DNA from: Tretioscincus oriximinensis
Lineage: Eukaryota > Chordata > Lepidosauria > Squamata > Gymnophthalmidae
NCBI GenBank assembly: GCA_022410635.1
Contig: JAJVDF010000018.1
Span: 1,356,244 to 1,420,243, forward strand
DNA: 64,000 bases
Direction of reading: 5' to 3'
The translations under genes were made by a program, and so were the position numbers. Shown in pieces: positions 47,262 to 59,322 of this stretch. The stretch's first letter is position 1, and the number at the start of each line of letters is the position of its first letter. Under the pieces are notes generated by a model that had not been told where the DNA came from, searched no databases, and was given only the letters and a program-made list of their open reading frames with translations.

Positions 47262-47610
47262 AAGTACATAAGAGGAGCCATGCTGAATCGGGCCAGAGCT
47301 CATCTAGTCCAGCATTCTGTGTCACATAGAGGCCCACCAATTGCACCTGGGCAGTCTGGAACAGAAGAAGGCAAAATCTTCACCAGTTCTCAACTCCCTG
47401 CAAATGGTATTTCAAGAGTTACTGCCCGTTGCTCCATCTCAGAGGCAACACCAAAAGATCAATCATAGTAGCTATTATACCTTGGTGTCTATGAACTTGT
47501 CTAATCCTGTCTTAACGCTATCCAGCCTGATAGCTACCACCACCTCTTCTGGAAGTAAGTTCCAAAGGCTGATGAAAAATACTTTCCTTTGTCTGTTCTC
47601 ACAGAGACTG
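47262..47610 (-). mobile_element. CR1 LINE 3' end
   Basis: The plus strand starts ATAAGAGGAGCCATGCTGAA, then GGAGTTACTGCCCGTTGCTC-like and TGAACTTGTCTAATCCTGTC words, the reverse complement of the CR1 3' end shown in full at 56700-57007. Confidence 0.8.
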
Positions 47611-48343
47611 AAGGAGCAATCAGGAGCAGTTTAGAAGCTCTATAATGGCAAAACGCTCTTTATTAGGGTTACGATATTCTGCACAAACTATTGGCTCCAA
47701 AACCTGTACTAGGTTTAGAACCAGTGCAAGGAGACTCTGAAGACAAAAGACCCATTTTGGAGATACACACTGTTATGCCACCAAAATGAAACTTCCTTTC
47801 CTGGTATCTCAGAACAGGAGACTGTGTGCCTAGAACAATCAAATGATCTGTTTTCTTATATTGTATGTGACTCATGATAAAAACCTTCATAAAGGTAGCT
47901 TCAGCAGCAGCAAATTGCCCTCAAGTTTATTTTGTAGTCTTTTCAAACAACTGGAGCCATTGATAGGAGAAGAGGCACAGCAGCCTGGAAGGCAAGACAA
48001 GATGAGGCGAGTGCTGAATGCTTTTTTGAAAAAAGCATGCAAACACTGTAATGGGGATTTGCCCTTAGATTATATGATAGTTTACTTGAAAGGTTTAAAT
48101 TTGTAAGTTAACAAATTTATACCAGTTCAGAAACATTCACAGACATTTGGACAGAGTAAAATTTTACAGTTAATCTCTGCATATCGTCGTCGTCATCATC
48201 ATCATCATCATCAAACTGTAATAATCTAAAACTTTTAAAAAATAAAAGGGAAACACCTCGCACATTGTTATGCTAATCCTGTCCAGGAGCAAAGCTGATC
48301 ATCTCTGCATTTTTACCAAATTCAGTACACATGCTTCTGAAAT

Positions 48344-48349
48344 ACTTGC
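48344..48349 (-). other. ANKMY1: Non-canonical GC splice donor of an ANKMY1 intron
   Basis: The exon 48350-48496 is followed on the minus strand by GCAAGT where GTAAGT is usual. The extended site CAG|GCAAGT is the strong consensus seen in GC-AG introns. The protein continues correctly into the next exon ([18 protein letters not shown]) only with this site. The next GT sites either break phase or add residues not expected. Confidence 0.82.
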
Positions 48350-48496
48350 CTGAAATTGTCTTCCATCCTGAAATTCCATGGTCCCATAGCCTTCTTTACG
48401 ACTAAGGTAAAATGACCCTACAAACTTGGAGCCGTCAGGCCAAAAGTATATTCCTTTGCCATGACGATAATCTTTGTAAAACTGTCCCACATATCT
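48350..48496 (-). CDS. ANKMY1: ANKMY1 exon: MORN repeats
   Basis: A 147-bp, phase 0-0 exon encoding 49 residues: [49 protein letters not shown]. It holds two MORN motifs of the YxGxFxxxxxxGxGxxxWPDGS type. MORN repeats act in membrane or protein association (family knowledge). The acceptor is TTTATTGCAG|A and the donor CAG|GCAAGT. Confidence 0.93.
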
Positions 48497-48625
48497 CTGC
48501 AATAAAAGAGAAAGGCATATTATGCAAATAGTAAGGTATACGTCAACACATCTCAAGAACATCTTAAAAAGGAGCGAGAAATTTTATGTAACGTTGTGAA
48601 CACAGTTGATTCAGCTCCAGCTATT

Positions 48626-48890
48626 ATTTACTTATTTATTTATACTTATATCCCGCCCTATACCCGAAGGTCTCAGGATGGCCAACCATAGGGTGGCACA
48701 CAGGTTTTTGTTGCTTTCTTCACAACAGACACCCTGAGAAGTAGGTGGGGCTGAGAGAGTTCTAAAGAACTGTGACTGGCCCAAGGTCACCCAGCTGGCT
48801 TTCATGGAGGAGTGGAGAATCGAATCTGGAGACTACCAGCTGCGAGTCCAACACTCTAACCACTATCCCAAGCTGACTCTATTGAATAAC
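48626..48890 (-). mobile_element. tRNA-derived SINE (type B), minus strand
   Basis: Read on the minus strand it starts GGGATAGTGGTTAGAGTGTT, an A-box-like tRNA start, with a B-box-like AGATTCGATTCTCCACTCC. The body has CCAGCTGGGTGACCTTGGG, and the tail contains CCTTCGGGTATAGGGCGGGA plus TAAATAAATAA. Related copies lie at 59826, 60975 and 61985. Probably a squamate SINE family. Confidence 0.78.
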
Positions 48891-49837
48891 GTGGAGTATA
48901 GATTTTCCAGCTCTATGCTAAACCAAACTGCAATAAGACCTGTATGGGCAATCCCACACTATCATGCTGATAGCATATCCTTATTCCAGAATATAATCTA
49001 TTTAATATAATATAATATATTCCAGAATTTAATGTATATTTCTATAATAAATAGGCTTTAGTTTGCATGGGTCTGCTGTGATCCTAACTGGAAAGCACAC
49101 GAAGAGTCCTGAGCAATCTATTTGTTCATCACATCAAACCACTGTTTACCCATTGTGGCCATTTTGACAGTCTTAAATCTACTAATCCATCCTNTCTTCC
49201 ACCACTTCAACAGGCTCTAAACTGCCCAGTATGCAGAGAACACATTATTCATTCTCAGCTAAACCAAGCCAATCAACACCAGAATCCAAAATGAATGAAA
49301 ACCACCCCTCTAAGCCAAATAAATTACCAGTCTGGCACCAATCTGCAGATGTATGAATTCCTTTCAGTTTTTCAGGTCACAAATATTAAGAGATCACCAC
49401 AAATCCACTCTTACAGAAATATAAAACTTACAATTTCCAAAGGATAACTGTATACTTTGTCCTTCTTCTGAAAACATATACTCCACATGTAAGTCAGAAG
49501 TGTTAAGATGCAAACCATTTTCTTCACAAGATTTTAATATCAGAGGCATATAGCAGTAAAATAAAATGCAAACCTAAACATTAGATTTATTACAACCGTC
49601 TCAAATGAAATTGTCATGTAATACAACTAGATGTTTACACCTAATACAGCTAGATATATTCATTTTATTCATCTCAATTTCAGTTCAGATTTTTTTCTTA
49701 AGGGAAAAACATCTAAGTAATACAGTAAGATGAACTGTTGAGTTAAACAGTAATAAAATTTGTTACAAGAGCTTTTCTAAGCTAATAAAGTGTATCCAAG
49801 TTTATAGAATCTTTAAATTCAAGCTTAGTTTTACAGA

Positions 49838-49930
49838 AAGGTAAAAAGAGCCCTACTGAATCAGGTTACAGCCCATCTAGTTCAGCATCCCATCTCATAC
49901 AATGATCCACCCACCACTTGCTTCTGGCAT
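49838..49930 (-). mobile_element. Short CR1 3' end fragment
   Basis: The plus strand GAGCCCTACTGAATCAGG and CCATCTAGTTCAGCATCCC are the complement of the CR1 3' terminus. Confidence 0.65.
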
Positions 49931-50626
49931 TTTTAAGCAGAAAATGTAGTAAAAACCTCACCTGCTTTTGACTTCCTAAAAGTGTCAGGCAAGAGAATTC
50001 AAGTTTTTTAAAAACCTCACATTTAAACACATCCAAGTTTGGCAAACCTGCAGTAGTTTTTTTTTTTACTGTTGCTTTTTTTTAACAGAAAAAAGCAGTT
50101 GATCTTCCTCCTAGCCTCTGATCTCACTAAAGGGAGGGCTGGAGGTCTTGGCAGGTGCTATCATGATGCAAAGACAGGACATAAAACTGCATGAACTGCA
50201 TAAAGTGCAAGCAAGAAAAGACTTAATGGCCGTATTTTCTAGTGCTACCACCACTGCTGGATCCCTGTAATTATGTGAGATAAATCCCATCATGCTATTA
50301 CAGCATAAAAAAACCTATTTGTGAATGCAACCTATCATACTAAAACATTAATGGAATTGATTGCAAGCATAAACAGAAGGCAGGAAAAACAGCAAGTGTA
50401 ACTGACAACGTTGTTTCTGTAGTGAAGAATGAAATGACCACAGAGGAAAAAGATATTTCACTNTAGTGTCTGTCATAATAAAATGGCAAGACAACATGGT
50501 TTTCAGAAAAAATAATATCCTAAAAAAGCAAGGCACATATTTCAAAACAAGAATATATACCAAATGTGCAAGGACAACTACAAAATGGAAGACTTGGCAT
50601 CATGCCACCATTATAGGCAAGANATA

Positions 50627-51140
50627 AGAACATAAGAAGAGCCATACTGAATCAGGCCACAACGTATCAAGTTCAGCATTCTGTGTCATACAGAGGCCCA
50701 CAAGATGCACCTGGGCAGTCCAAACAGAGGAAAGCAAAATATGCACCTGTTCATGACTCCCTGCAAATGGCATTTCAGGAGTCCTGCCTGTTGCTCCATC
50801 CCAGAGGCAACATCCAGACATCCATCCTAGTATCCATTCATACCCTTGATGTCCATAAACCTGTCTAGTCCTGTCTTGAAACTATCCAAGCTGTTAGCTA
50901 CCACTACCTCCTCAGGAAGTAAATTCCACAGGCCGATGACCCTCTGGGTGAAAAAATACTTTCCTTTGTCTGTTGTCACTTTTCTACCCATCAGTTTCAA
51001 GGAGTGCCCTCTGGTCCTAGTGTTGTATGATAGAGAAAAAACTTTTTTTCTCTATTCACCCTAGCCATCCCATGCATGATTTTGTACACTTCAATCAGAT
51101 CACTTCTCAAATGTCACCTTGCAGCCTGACTTCCACAGCA
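50627..51140 (-). mobile_element. CR1 LINE 3' end
   Basis: The segment is the reverse complement of CR1 3' end: AAGAACATAAGAAGAGCCAT, then GTCCAAACAGAGGAAAGC, TCTAGTCCTGTCTTGAAACT and CACTTCAATCAGATCAC. It is closely related to the plus copy at 56386-57007. Confidence 0.85.
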
Positions 51141-51999
51141 CATTATGAAAATCTGATGCACACAAAGTCATTGTATAGGCACAAGTCATTACCGAGGTTT
51201 TCTGAGTACATGTTATAATATCACACACACACATACTATCATGGGTTAAAGATCTGCTTACTCATGAGTAAACAACCAAAACTGTTAGTGAATTCACCTA
51301 ACAGTCCTGAGCCTCTAAACTCTTTTCATGTTTACTGAGTACATCCCTATTCCAAAACATTGTTTTTGCCCCAGTGTGAACAGGCCAGGATACCCACCAC
51401 TAGAATGCATTTATTAGCATATCCATCATGGGGATAACAGAAGTGACAGCAGCATAAAACCTTCCCTGATGCTCTTCTAAGCACCCCACACAACCAAATG
51501 CACTCATTTTCCTGCTGGCTAAAAGTTTTCTTCTCTGCCCCTTGCCTAATAGCTATGACAATGAAAATATCTTATGACTCNTCAGTTAGTTCATAAGGTG
51601 AGGCATCAGTGGCTGGTTCCATTGGGACTGGTGGAGGGAGTGCAAGGGGCTTAAAAGGAAGTCCCATCGATGGTCAGAATAGACAGAAATAATGGCACAT
51701 AAAACATTAAGGTTCCAGTTCTACTGAAAACCATCTGAGGAGGACCAAAATGCAAACAAGAACTTTCCTTGAATAAATAATTTGCAATATTTTACAATTG
51801 CAAAACATTTTACAAGATTTGTCTGAAATCTTATTCAAGGAGCTACATATTTGTTCATAACATTTGTATTCTGCCCTTCATCTGAAAGTCCCAGAACAAC
51901 AAATGATAAAACATAAATGTTAGACTAGGTTTCAGACTAACAAACAGCCCATTTTGGTGTATGTGTATTTGCAATCAAATGTATACAGTAAATAAGTTT

Positions 52000-52145
52000 T
52001 ATCCTTTTTTCTTTCCTTCCTTCCTTCATTCCTTCCTTTCTTTTTCTTTCTCTCTTTCTCTTCCCTTTCTCATTTTCCACTCTCNCTTTCTGCTTTTCTC
52101 ATGCTCTTCTCCCTCACTCTTTTTTTCTCACACTTCTCTCTCCAA
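52000..52145. repeat. Pyrimidine-rich (TTCC/TTTC) tract
   Basis: Low-complexity C/T run with TTCCTTCC and TTTCTTTC repeats. Confidence 0.85.
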
Positions 52146-52669
52146 ATAACAGGATCTCAACTAAACCATTCCCAACTGTGGAATCTGATCACATGTGAAT
52201 CTGTACAACTTTGTTCTGAAAAGGCTCAGAAATGTATCACTAGAGAGCCTCCGAAATTAGTATAAACAGGTACAGAAGGATGACAAAAGTCTTTTAGCCA
52301 TCCAGAACAACTCTAGTGGACAGCCATTAAGGATAAAAATGAAGACAAAAAATCTTTTTCCTTGCTGCCACAACCACATTGTAAGCCTGATAATAAACCT
52401 TTGCTTGTATTTGTCAAATTCACATTAGGATTTCCACCACTTATTCTAGCTATCACCTCTCCGACTTCACATCACATACATCATACATTGAAGGCGCTAA
52501 ATAAAGAGAGCAGAAGAGGGCAGTTTCAGCTGCTCGAAATAGAACTGGTAATTTAGGAGAACACACTGCCAGTCAATTTTAGGGGCATTGGTGCCACTCA
52601 GAATTAGCTAAGAGCTACTGGTTGCATAAATAGATCTTATTCTAGTGGATTCTACCAGTCCATATAAAC

Positions 52670-52770
52670 TGTTATAGAATCATGGAGTTCAAAGGTTGGC
52701 ACTGAACCAACCCCCTAGTCAATGCAGGGTTCATTTAACCAACTCAGACTGATTGCTGTCCAACCTCTGA
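52670..52770 (-). mobile_element. CR1 3' end fragment (AATCATGGAGTT type)
   Basis: The plus strand ATAGAATCATGGAGTTCAAA and CAACCCCCTAGTCAATGCAG matches the 3' terminus of the CR1 copy at 54920. Confidence 0.6.
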
Positions 52771-52771
52771 G

Positions 52772-52826
52772 TATTATTATTATTATTATTATTATCATCA
52801 TCGTCGTCGTCGTCATCATCATCATA
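52772..52826. repeat. Compound (ATT)n(ATC)n(GTC)n microsatellite
   Basis: Triplet runs change from ATT to ATC to GTC and back to ATC. A similar GTC/ATC run lies at 48186-48215. Confidence 0.9.
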
Positions 52827-54132
52827 CAAGATGTCTCTTAACTTGGAAGCAATCATGTCACTAGCTCCACTCACCACATATATTGTCTAGCAATAAGTTA
52901 CTTTCCTGCTGGAAATCCTCCTACAGCCCAAGAGTCAAATAACCTTCACAATAGCTTCTTCTGCAAAGCAACACTATCCTACTGCAAAAACAAATCATCA
53001 ACATAGGTGTACAGGGGCACACAAGCATCTATGTATCCTGCACTGCATCTCCAAATGTAGGCAATTTAGATATATGGTAGAAAGACTGCTTGAAAATTCT
53101 CAGCCAAAGTTAACTAGGAAACAGAAAAAATATACCTGCAAGTTACAACTGACTACAAATATAATATACAAATGCTTGTGCAAAAATATTACACAAAGAA
53201 ATAAAGAAAGGATTTAACTAATACTTTCAATATAGCCTGAACATGGTAGGATTCATTTGCAAGTCAGAAAGTTTTATTCCACTTGGCTTTATCCCGGGGA
53301 AATGACTGCGCAGAAATATATTGAGAATCGTAACATTAATAAAAAAGGAATATACGACGGATAAAGTTCAAACAAAGCTAGTACCCTATTCAATCCAGGA
53401 TTTGCAGTCCGCCAAAAATTTCATTAATGTTAGATTCAACACTGTGAATTACTTTCATTTCAAATCCAAGAAAACTGAACTTCATATAACGTTTTAGAAG
53501 TATGTACATATACATGGAGCACAATGCAAAAGAGATGGTATGATCTGTTGGACATAAGAATCAAAAAGAACAACAGGCATCCACTGTTTACATTCCAGAC
53601 ATTTATGTGATCCAGCAACAGCAGGCACAAATCAGTGAAGCAACTGGGTCATCTGGAAGACAGAGGAAAGGCAGTTTTTTGGGTTTTTTAAAACTTTCTT
53701 TATGCTTCTCTAGCAAAGGACAGCCAGCTAATTATCAGCACTATAGCTGACAGGAACATCAAAAAGAAGCCTAGCGTATCACCCTAACCAGCTGGGTATC
53801 AGACCACAACTACCAAATGAACCTCTTGTGAGTGATAATCCTTTGGGCATTATTTGACAGAGGAGCAGATAGGAGGTAGGAGAGCAGCAGGACAGATCGC
53901 AGACGGACAATAAAGATCTGGAGAAGAATAATTTATAATTTCTTTTATTATCTTTTTTTAACAATCCCTTTTTTCTTGGGTCCTGTGTTCACAGGCTTAG
54001 TAATCCATTTAGTTCACATGCGACTACAGCTAATAACATCAGATGTGTTTTAATGGACCCCTAAACCCTGTCATCGTCCCCCACAAGATGCTTCGTTCAT
54101 TTTGTGGTAAACATCTTTAAAGAGATCTACAG

Positions 54133-54709
54133 ATAGGGTTGCCATATGTCCCGGGAAGGCGGGACAATCCCGGTTTGGGGGACTAAAATATAGACCCCTC
54201 CAGGTTTTAAGATAAAATCCCGGATTTTTACATTCCCCAATGCTGCATCAGGGAATATAAAAATGCAGGATTTTAAAGGAAAAGGAGCCGTCAGAGCTGA
54301 CGGCTGCAGCCCAAACAACACTTTCCGGGATCCTGGAAGGAAACTCAGAGCGTGTCGTAGCTGCTCCAATGCTGGAGGTGGGGTTTCGTGCCTGCTGTCA
54401 GGCAAAGCGCGCCAACTTCCCTCCAGCAGAGCACAAATGCCTGGATTTTCGACAGGAGAATAGCTCTGTTCTCCTGTCACAAACCCAAGAGTTTTTCCTA
54501 TGCTGGAGGCAAGTTGGTGCGCTTTGCCTGACAGCAGGCGCAAAACCCCGCCTCCAGCATAGGAATAGCTAGGCACACACACACAAGCGCACACACGGAT
54601 GCTGGTAGTAAGACAGGCAGCCTGTCTCACCACAAGCGTCCGTGTGTGCGCGCACGTGCACGTACCCCCACCCCGTCCCGGTTTTGGGCTGCCAAAATAT
54701 GGCAACCCT
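54133..54709. mobile_element. hAT-like non-autonomous DNA transposon with foldback interior
   Basis: The terminal inverted repeats AGGGTTGCCATAT at 54135-54147 and its complement at 54697-54709 are exact. ATCTACAG (54125-54132) and CTCTACAG (54710-54717) form an 8-bp flanking duplication with one mismatch, as for hAT elements. Inside, 54367-54412 and 54515-54565 are inverted copies (GGTTTCGTGCCTGCTGTCAG against the complement of CTGACAGCAGGCGCAAAACC). The long minus open frame here is a composition artefact. Confidence 0.7.
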
Positions 54710-54919
54710 CTCTACAGTTGGACCTGGCTTTGTATTCTGAAGGGGTCTACAGTACACCTCCACAGTCCAGAATCCAAATGAGGCTCAAATCAGTGCATTC
54801 CAAAAGGTCAAGGCTGTGCCACAACAAATTGTCCAAATGTGAACAAGTCTTTTGAAGCAGGCTATGGCTCACCCACCCCACTGGAAACTATATTAGATAG
54901 GTCAGAAGAGACCACAGCA

Positions 54920-55540
54920 TAGATCATAGAATCATAGAGTTGGAAGGGACCTCCAGGGCCATCAGGGCCAACCCCCTGCTCAATGCAGGATTTATTAAAC
55001 CTTCCCAGACAGATGACTGTCCAGTTTCTGTTTGAAGACTTCCAGCGAAGGCAAACTCACCACCTCCTGTGGCAACCTGTTCCACTGGTTTATCACCCTG
55101 ACAGTTAGAAAGTTTTTTCTGAAATCTAATCTAAATCTACTCCCTTGCAGTTTCATCCCATTGTTTCTAATCCTTTCATGTGCCAATGGAACAATGCTGA
55201 TCCCTCTGCTTTGTGACAGCCCTTTGAGACAGTTATCAGGTCTCCTCTCAGTCTTCTCTTTTGTAGACTAAACATCCCTAGATCCTTTAACTGTACCGCA
55301 TAGGATATGGTTTCCAGACGACTCACCATCCTTGTAACTCTCTTTGAATTTGCTTTAGTTTATTAACGTTCTTTTTAAACTGCCCCCCCCCCCAGAACTG
55401 AACACAGTATTCCAAGGGTGGTCTTACCAAAGTGCTACAGAGAGGAATAATTACTTCACGTGATCGAGATTCTATGCTCCTCTTAATACACCCCAGGATT
55501 CTGTTTGCCTTTTTTTGCAGCTGCTTCACATTGTTAAGTC
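54920..55540 (-). mobile_element. CR1 LINE (minus), 3' half, interrupted by a nested CR1
   Basis: The plus strand starts ATCATAGAATCATAGAGTTG and GAAGGGACCTCCAGGGCC, the classical CR1 3' terminus in reverse. The minus-strand translation gives KNFLTVRVINQWNRLPQEVV and LEYCVQFWGGGQFKKNVNK. The element stops at 'CACATTGTTAAGTCAT' (about 55541) and resumes at 57008 with TTTAGGCTGTGATC. Confidence 0.88.
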
Positions 55541-57007
55541 ATGATTGGAGGGTAGCTAATGTAACACCAATCTTCAAAAAAGGATCCCGGGGTGATCCCG
55601 GAAATTATAGACCCATTAGTTTAACATCAGTTCCAGGTAAAGTGTTGGAAACCATAATTAAGGACAAAATTACTAAACATATGGAGAAGCACGCGTTGCT
55701 GAATGAAACTAAGCATGGCTTCTACAAAGGTAAATCATGCCTTACTAACTAGCTAGAATTCTTTGAGAGTGTTAACAAACATGTAGATAAAGGGGATCCA
55801 GTTCACATTGTCTATCTAGATTTTCAGAAGGCTTTTGATAAAGTCCCTCATCAAAGGCTCCTAAAGAAGCTCCATACTCATGGTATAAGAGGACAGACTT
55901 TGTCCTGGATTGGAAACTGGCTAAAAGATAGAAAACAGAGGGTAGTAATAAATGGCCAGTTCTCTGAGAGGAAAGAGGTAAGAAGTGGGGTACCCCAGCG
56001 AAATGTACTGGGACCTTGGTTTTTCAATATATTTATAAATGATCTGGATGCCAAGGTAAAAAGTGAAGTAGTGAAGTTCGCTGACGACACTAAACTGTTC
56101 AGGGTAGTGAAAACTGAAAATGATTGTAAGGCACTCCAGAGCAATCTATTGAAATTGGGTGAGTGGGAATACCAAAGTGGCAAATTTAAGCAAGTGCAAG
56201 GTCATGCACATTGGGGCAAAGAACCACAACTACTCCTACCACCTGAAGGGAACCAAGCTTTCTGTAACCGAGCAAGAAAAGGATCTTGGGGATGAAGATG
56301 TCAACCCAGTGTGTAGCAGCTGCAAAAAAGGCAAATTCCATGTTGGGGATAATTAGGAAAGGAATCAAAAACAAGTCAGCAAATTTTGTTTTGCCTCTAT
56401 AAATCTGTGGTGAGGCCACATTTGGAATACTGTGTTCAATTCTGGTCACCAAATCTCAAGAGGGATATTGTGNAACTAGAGAAGGTGCAGAAAAGGGCAA
56501 CAAAAATGATCAAGGATCTGGAGCACCTCTCTTATGAAGTCAGGCTGCAACAGCTGGGGCTCTTCAGTCTCGAAAGGCGACGTTTGAGAGGTGATCTGAT
56601 TGAAGTGTACAAAATCTTGCATGGGATAGCTAGGACACTCCTTAAAACTGATGGTAGAAAAGAGAGAACAGACATGGAAAGTATTTTTTCACCCAGAGGG
56701 TCATCGGCCTGTGGAGTTTACTTCCTGAAGACCTCTTGGTAGCTAACAGCTTGGATAGTTTCAAGACAGGACTAGACAGGTTTATGGACACCAAGGGTAT
56801 AAATAGGATGGATGTCTGGATATTATCTCCGGGACGGAGCAACAGGCTGGACTCCTGAAATACCATTTGAAGGGAGTTATGAACAGGTGCATATTTTGCT
56901 TTCCTCTGTTCATACTGCCCGGGTACATCTGGTGGGCCTCTATGTGAGACAATGCTGGACTAGATGGGCTGTGGTCTGATCCAGTGTGGCTCTTCTTATG
57001 TTCTTAT
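55541..57007 (+). mobile_element. CR1 LINE (plus), 5'-truncated, nested inside the minus-strand CR1
   Basis: The translation starts DWRVANVTPIFKKGSRGDPG, NYRPISLTSVPGKVLETIIK, then after an in-frame stop VYLDFQKAFDKVPHQRLL, SGVPQRNVLGPWFFNIF and [12 protein letters not shown], the CR1 RT palm with its FADD box. A frameshift follows near 56165, and 56386-56742 continues with VRPHLEYCVQFWSPNLKRD. It ends with the CR1 3' terminus GATCCAGTGTGGCTCTTCTT near 56980. Stop codons and frameshifts show it cannot be active. Confidence 0.9.
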
Positions 57008-57830
57008 ATTTAGGCTGTGATCTACCAATACACCCAGATTCTAGATTCTCACATGTGCTGCTGCTCAGACATATTCCTCCCATTCTATATGTGCTGTTTT
57101 CTTCTTTTTTTTGCCCAGATGTAGGATCTTGCATTTCTCTCTATTAAATACCATTCTGTTAGTTTCAGCCCATTGTTCCAGGTTGTCTCAATCCTTTCTC
57201 TATCTTTTTAAGTATTAGCAACATCTCCTAACTTTGTGTCATCAGCAAATTTGATATGTTTTCCATCAATTCCCTCATCTAGGTCATTTATAAATATGTT
57301 AAATAGCATTGGGCCCAGGACAGACCTTTGTGGTACCCCACTTGGAACATTCTTCCAATTGGATGTGCAACCATTTATTACCACTCTTTAAGTACGATCA
57401 CTAAGCCAGTTTTGAATCCATCTAACTGTTCTTTTGTCAGTCACATACTTGACCATTTTTTCAATAAGGATGGAATGAAATACTTTACTTCACTGAAGTC
57501 AAGATACACCACGTCTACTGCATTTCCCTTATCAACCCATTTGATGATTCTATCATAGAAAGAAATTAGATTAGTCTGGCATGACTTGTTTGTTACAAAT
57601 CCATGTTGGCTATGGTTAATTACTGCATTCCTATCCAAGTGCTGGCATGCATGCTACCTTATAACTTCTTCAAGGAGTTTTCCTGGTATTGAAATCAGAC
57701 TCACCGGCCTGTAGTTTCCTGGTTCCACCTTTTTACCCTTTTTGAACATAGGGATAATATTTGCCCTTCTCCATTCTGCATAGAAACAGTTGAAGTTGTC
57801 ATTGGTCTAGAAAACTAAGAATAGGGGTCT
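57008..57830 (-). mobile_element. CR1 LINE (minus), continuation of the interrupted copy
   Basis: The plus strand begins TTTAGGCTGTGATCTACCA and carries CATCAGCAAATTTGATATG, GGGCCCAGGACAGACCTTTG and GTACCCCACTTGGAACAT, all in the order of a CR1 ORF2 read in reverse. The minus-strand frame contains GFVTNKSCQTNLISFYDRI and VDVVYLDFSEVKYF. It directly continues the piece ending at 55540. Confidence 0.87.
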
Positions 57831-58239
57831 TTCTTTACTCAATGCTATGTAAACAGAATCAGTAGATTTGGAAGAAACATCCTGGTCCAATTATTCTCTA
57901 ANCATAGAAAGGCATGAGTAGGATCAACACTATCTACGCATTGGCACAGATCCAGATCAGTCCACACAGTGTAGCCTCAAAGCTTGGCAGGTTTTGAGCT
58001 GCATATCAAGGCCTCCAATGTTGCATTCCAACTGTGAGGGAAGAAGAGGTTTGGAAAGCAGTGAAGGAGATCTATGTCCACTTTACTGTTTTTCTCTTGT
58101 TCCCTGCCCCATTTTTGGCTCATTTAAATGTTTTACTATTTTTTTATGTTGCTTTATCTACCCTTGGACCTATAGTGAAGGGTGGAATATAAATTCCAAA
58201 ATAAATTATTTTTTGTGGCCACACAGAGCAGGGAATGAG

Positions 58240-58720
58240 TGGAGNCGCGCTGAACACTTGCCAGGCAAGCACAGACAGCAGGGCCTTTAAAAAATATCCC
58301 TGNGTTTTGCACAAGTTTTCTCTTGTGTAAAACTAGGGATTGCAATCCTGGGGGCCTGAAATAATCCTAGTAGAGCTAGAAATATTCCCTAGAATCAGGG
58401 TCCACAGCAGTAAGGGAAATCTCAGCCAATCTCCTAATATTGCTTCTGATGTCTTTTGAAAGTAGTTTAAATTTCCTATGCTGGAGCAGCAGCAGGAAAA
58501 CTTAAAACTGTGGGAAAAGCTGAACTCCCCATTGCTGCATTGACTATGATCCTAAGAACTCCTCTTGGCTCCACTATCCCATTGGACCACACAGCAAACC
58601 ACTATCAGAGTGCACTTAACGCAAATTGGGTTAATTTGCATTTGTGCTAGTTTTCTGAGAAAACTGCTCAGGTGCCACATGGCAAAACCTTTTCCAATTT
58701 GGATTAACTGTTAACTGTGA
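58240..58720. repeat. Dispersed element, inverted relative to 32586-33270
   Basis: The blocks TTTTGCACAAGTTTTCTCTT and CAGGGTCCACAGCAG recur in opposite orientation at 32586-33270. Confidence 0.5.
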
Positions 58721-59322
58721 GCTCAGAAATCTGGATAATTTTAGGGTGGAATTTTCCAGTAATCCCTTCCTCATTATGGTAATCATTCCTTCTTTTTACG
58801 TTTTATAGTTCATAGTCAAGACATTTGAAAAAATGGTAAAGTCACAGTATGATATAATTCTTAGCATTCAAGGACTAAATGCTGGGAACTGAATCCTGAA
58901 CAATTAAGTTCAAAAACATCTAGACAGACACAAATTAAACATCCAGATTTACAGAATAAACTGTTTGTTGTATCCTTGATTTTTGCATAAAGATTCCAGA
59001 ATCGTGGAAAAAGCAAATTTTGGCATTCACTAAGTTCCACTGATGTAAACAACATATTTTCACAATTCTGTACTAACTGGAATTGCTTCCATAAAGCCTT
59101 CATTATATATTATTATTAGTAGTTGTTCCATAAAGAACAGAAATTCTACATTGTGAGGAAGTTATATGAAGGAGACATCTTAGCTGTAATTCTGAGTACA
59201 TGTGTGTGTATGGAGTGATGGGGAGATATTCATCAAATGTTATTAGTACTGTCATATACTTCTGTTTGTGGATGCTCAAACATAAAGAAGAATCCTATTG
59301 CAAATATATTAAATTATCTTAC
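58721..59322. other. End of the large ANKMY1 intron, nothing recognised
   Basis: AT-rich intron just downstream of exon 59323-59623 on the minus strand, with no feature beyond the donor GTAAGA. Confidence 0.5.

Larger units (their letters stand above)
43533..48343. other. Large ANKMY1 intron with SINE and CR1 insertions
   Basis: About 4.8 kb of intron. Besides the listed repeats (44150, 45380, 47262) no exon was recognised. Confidence 0.5.
48891..54132. other. Large ANKMY1 intron, first part
   Basis: Intronic sequence with the CR1 fragments, low-complexity tracts and microsatellite listed separately. No exon was recognised here. Confidence 0.5.

Noticed and set aside
54127..54705. 192-codon minus-strand open frame
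   Set aside because: It coincides with a DNA transposon with terminal inverted repeats and has no recognisable domain.
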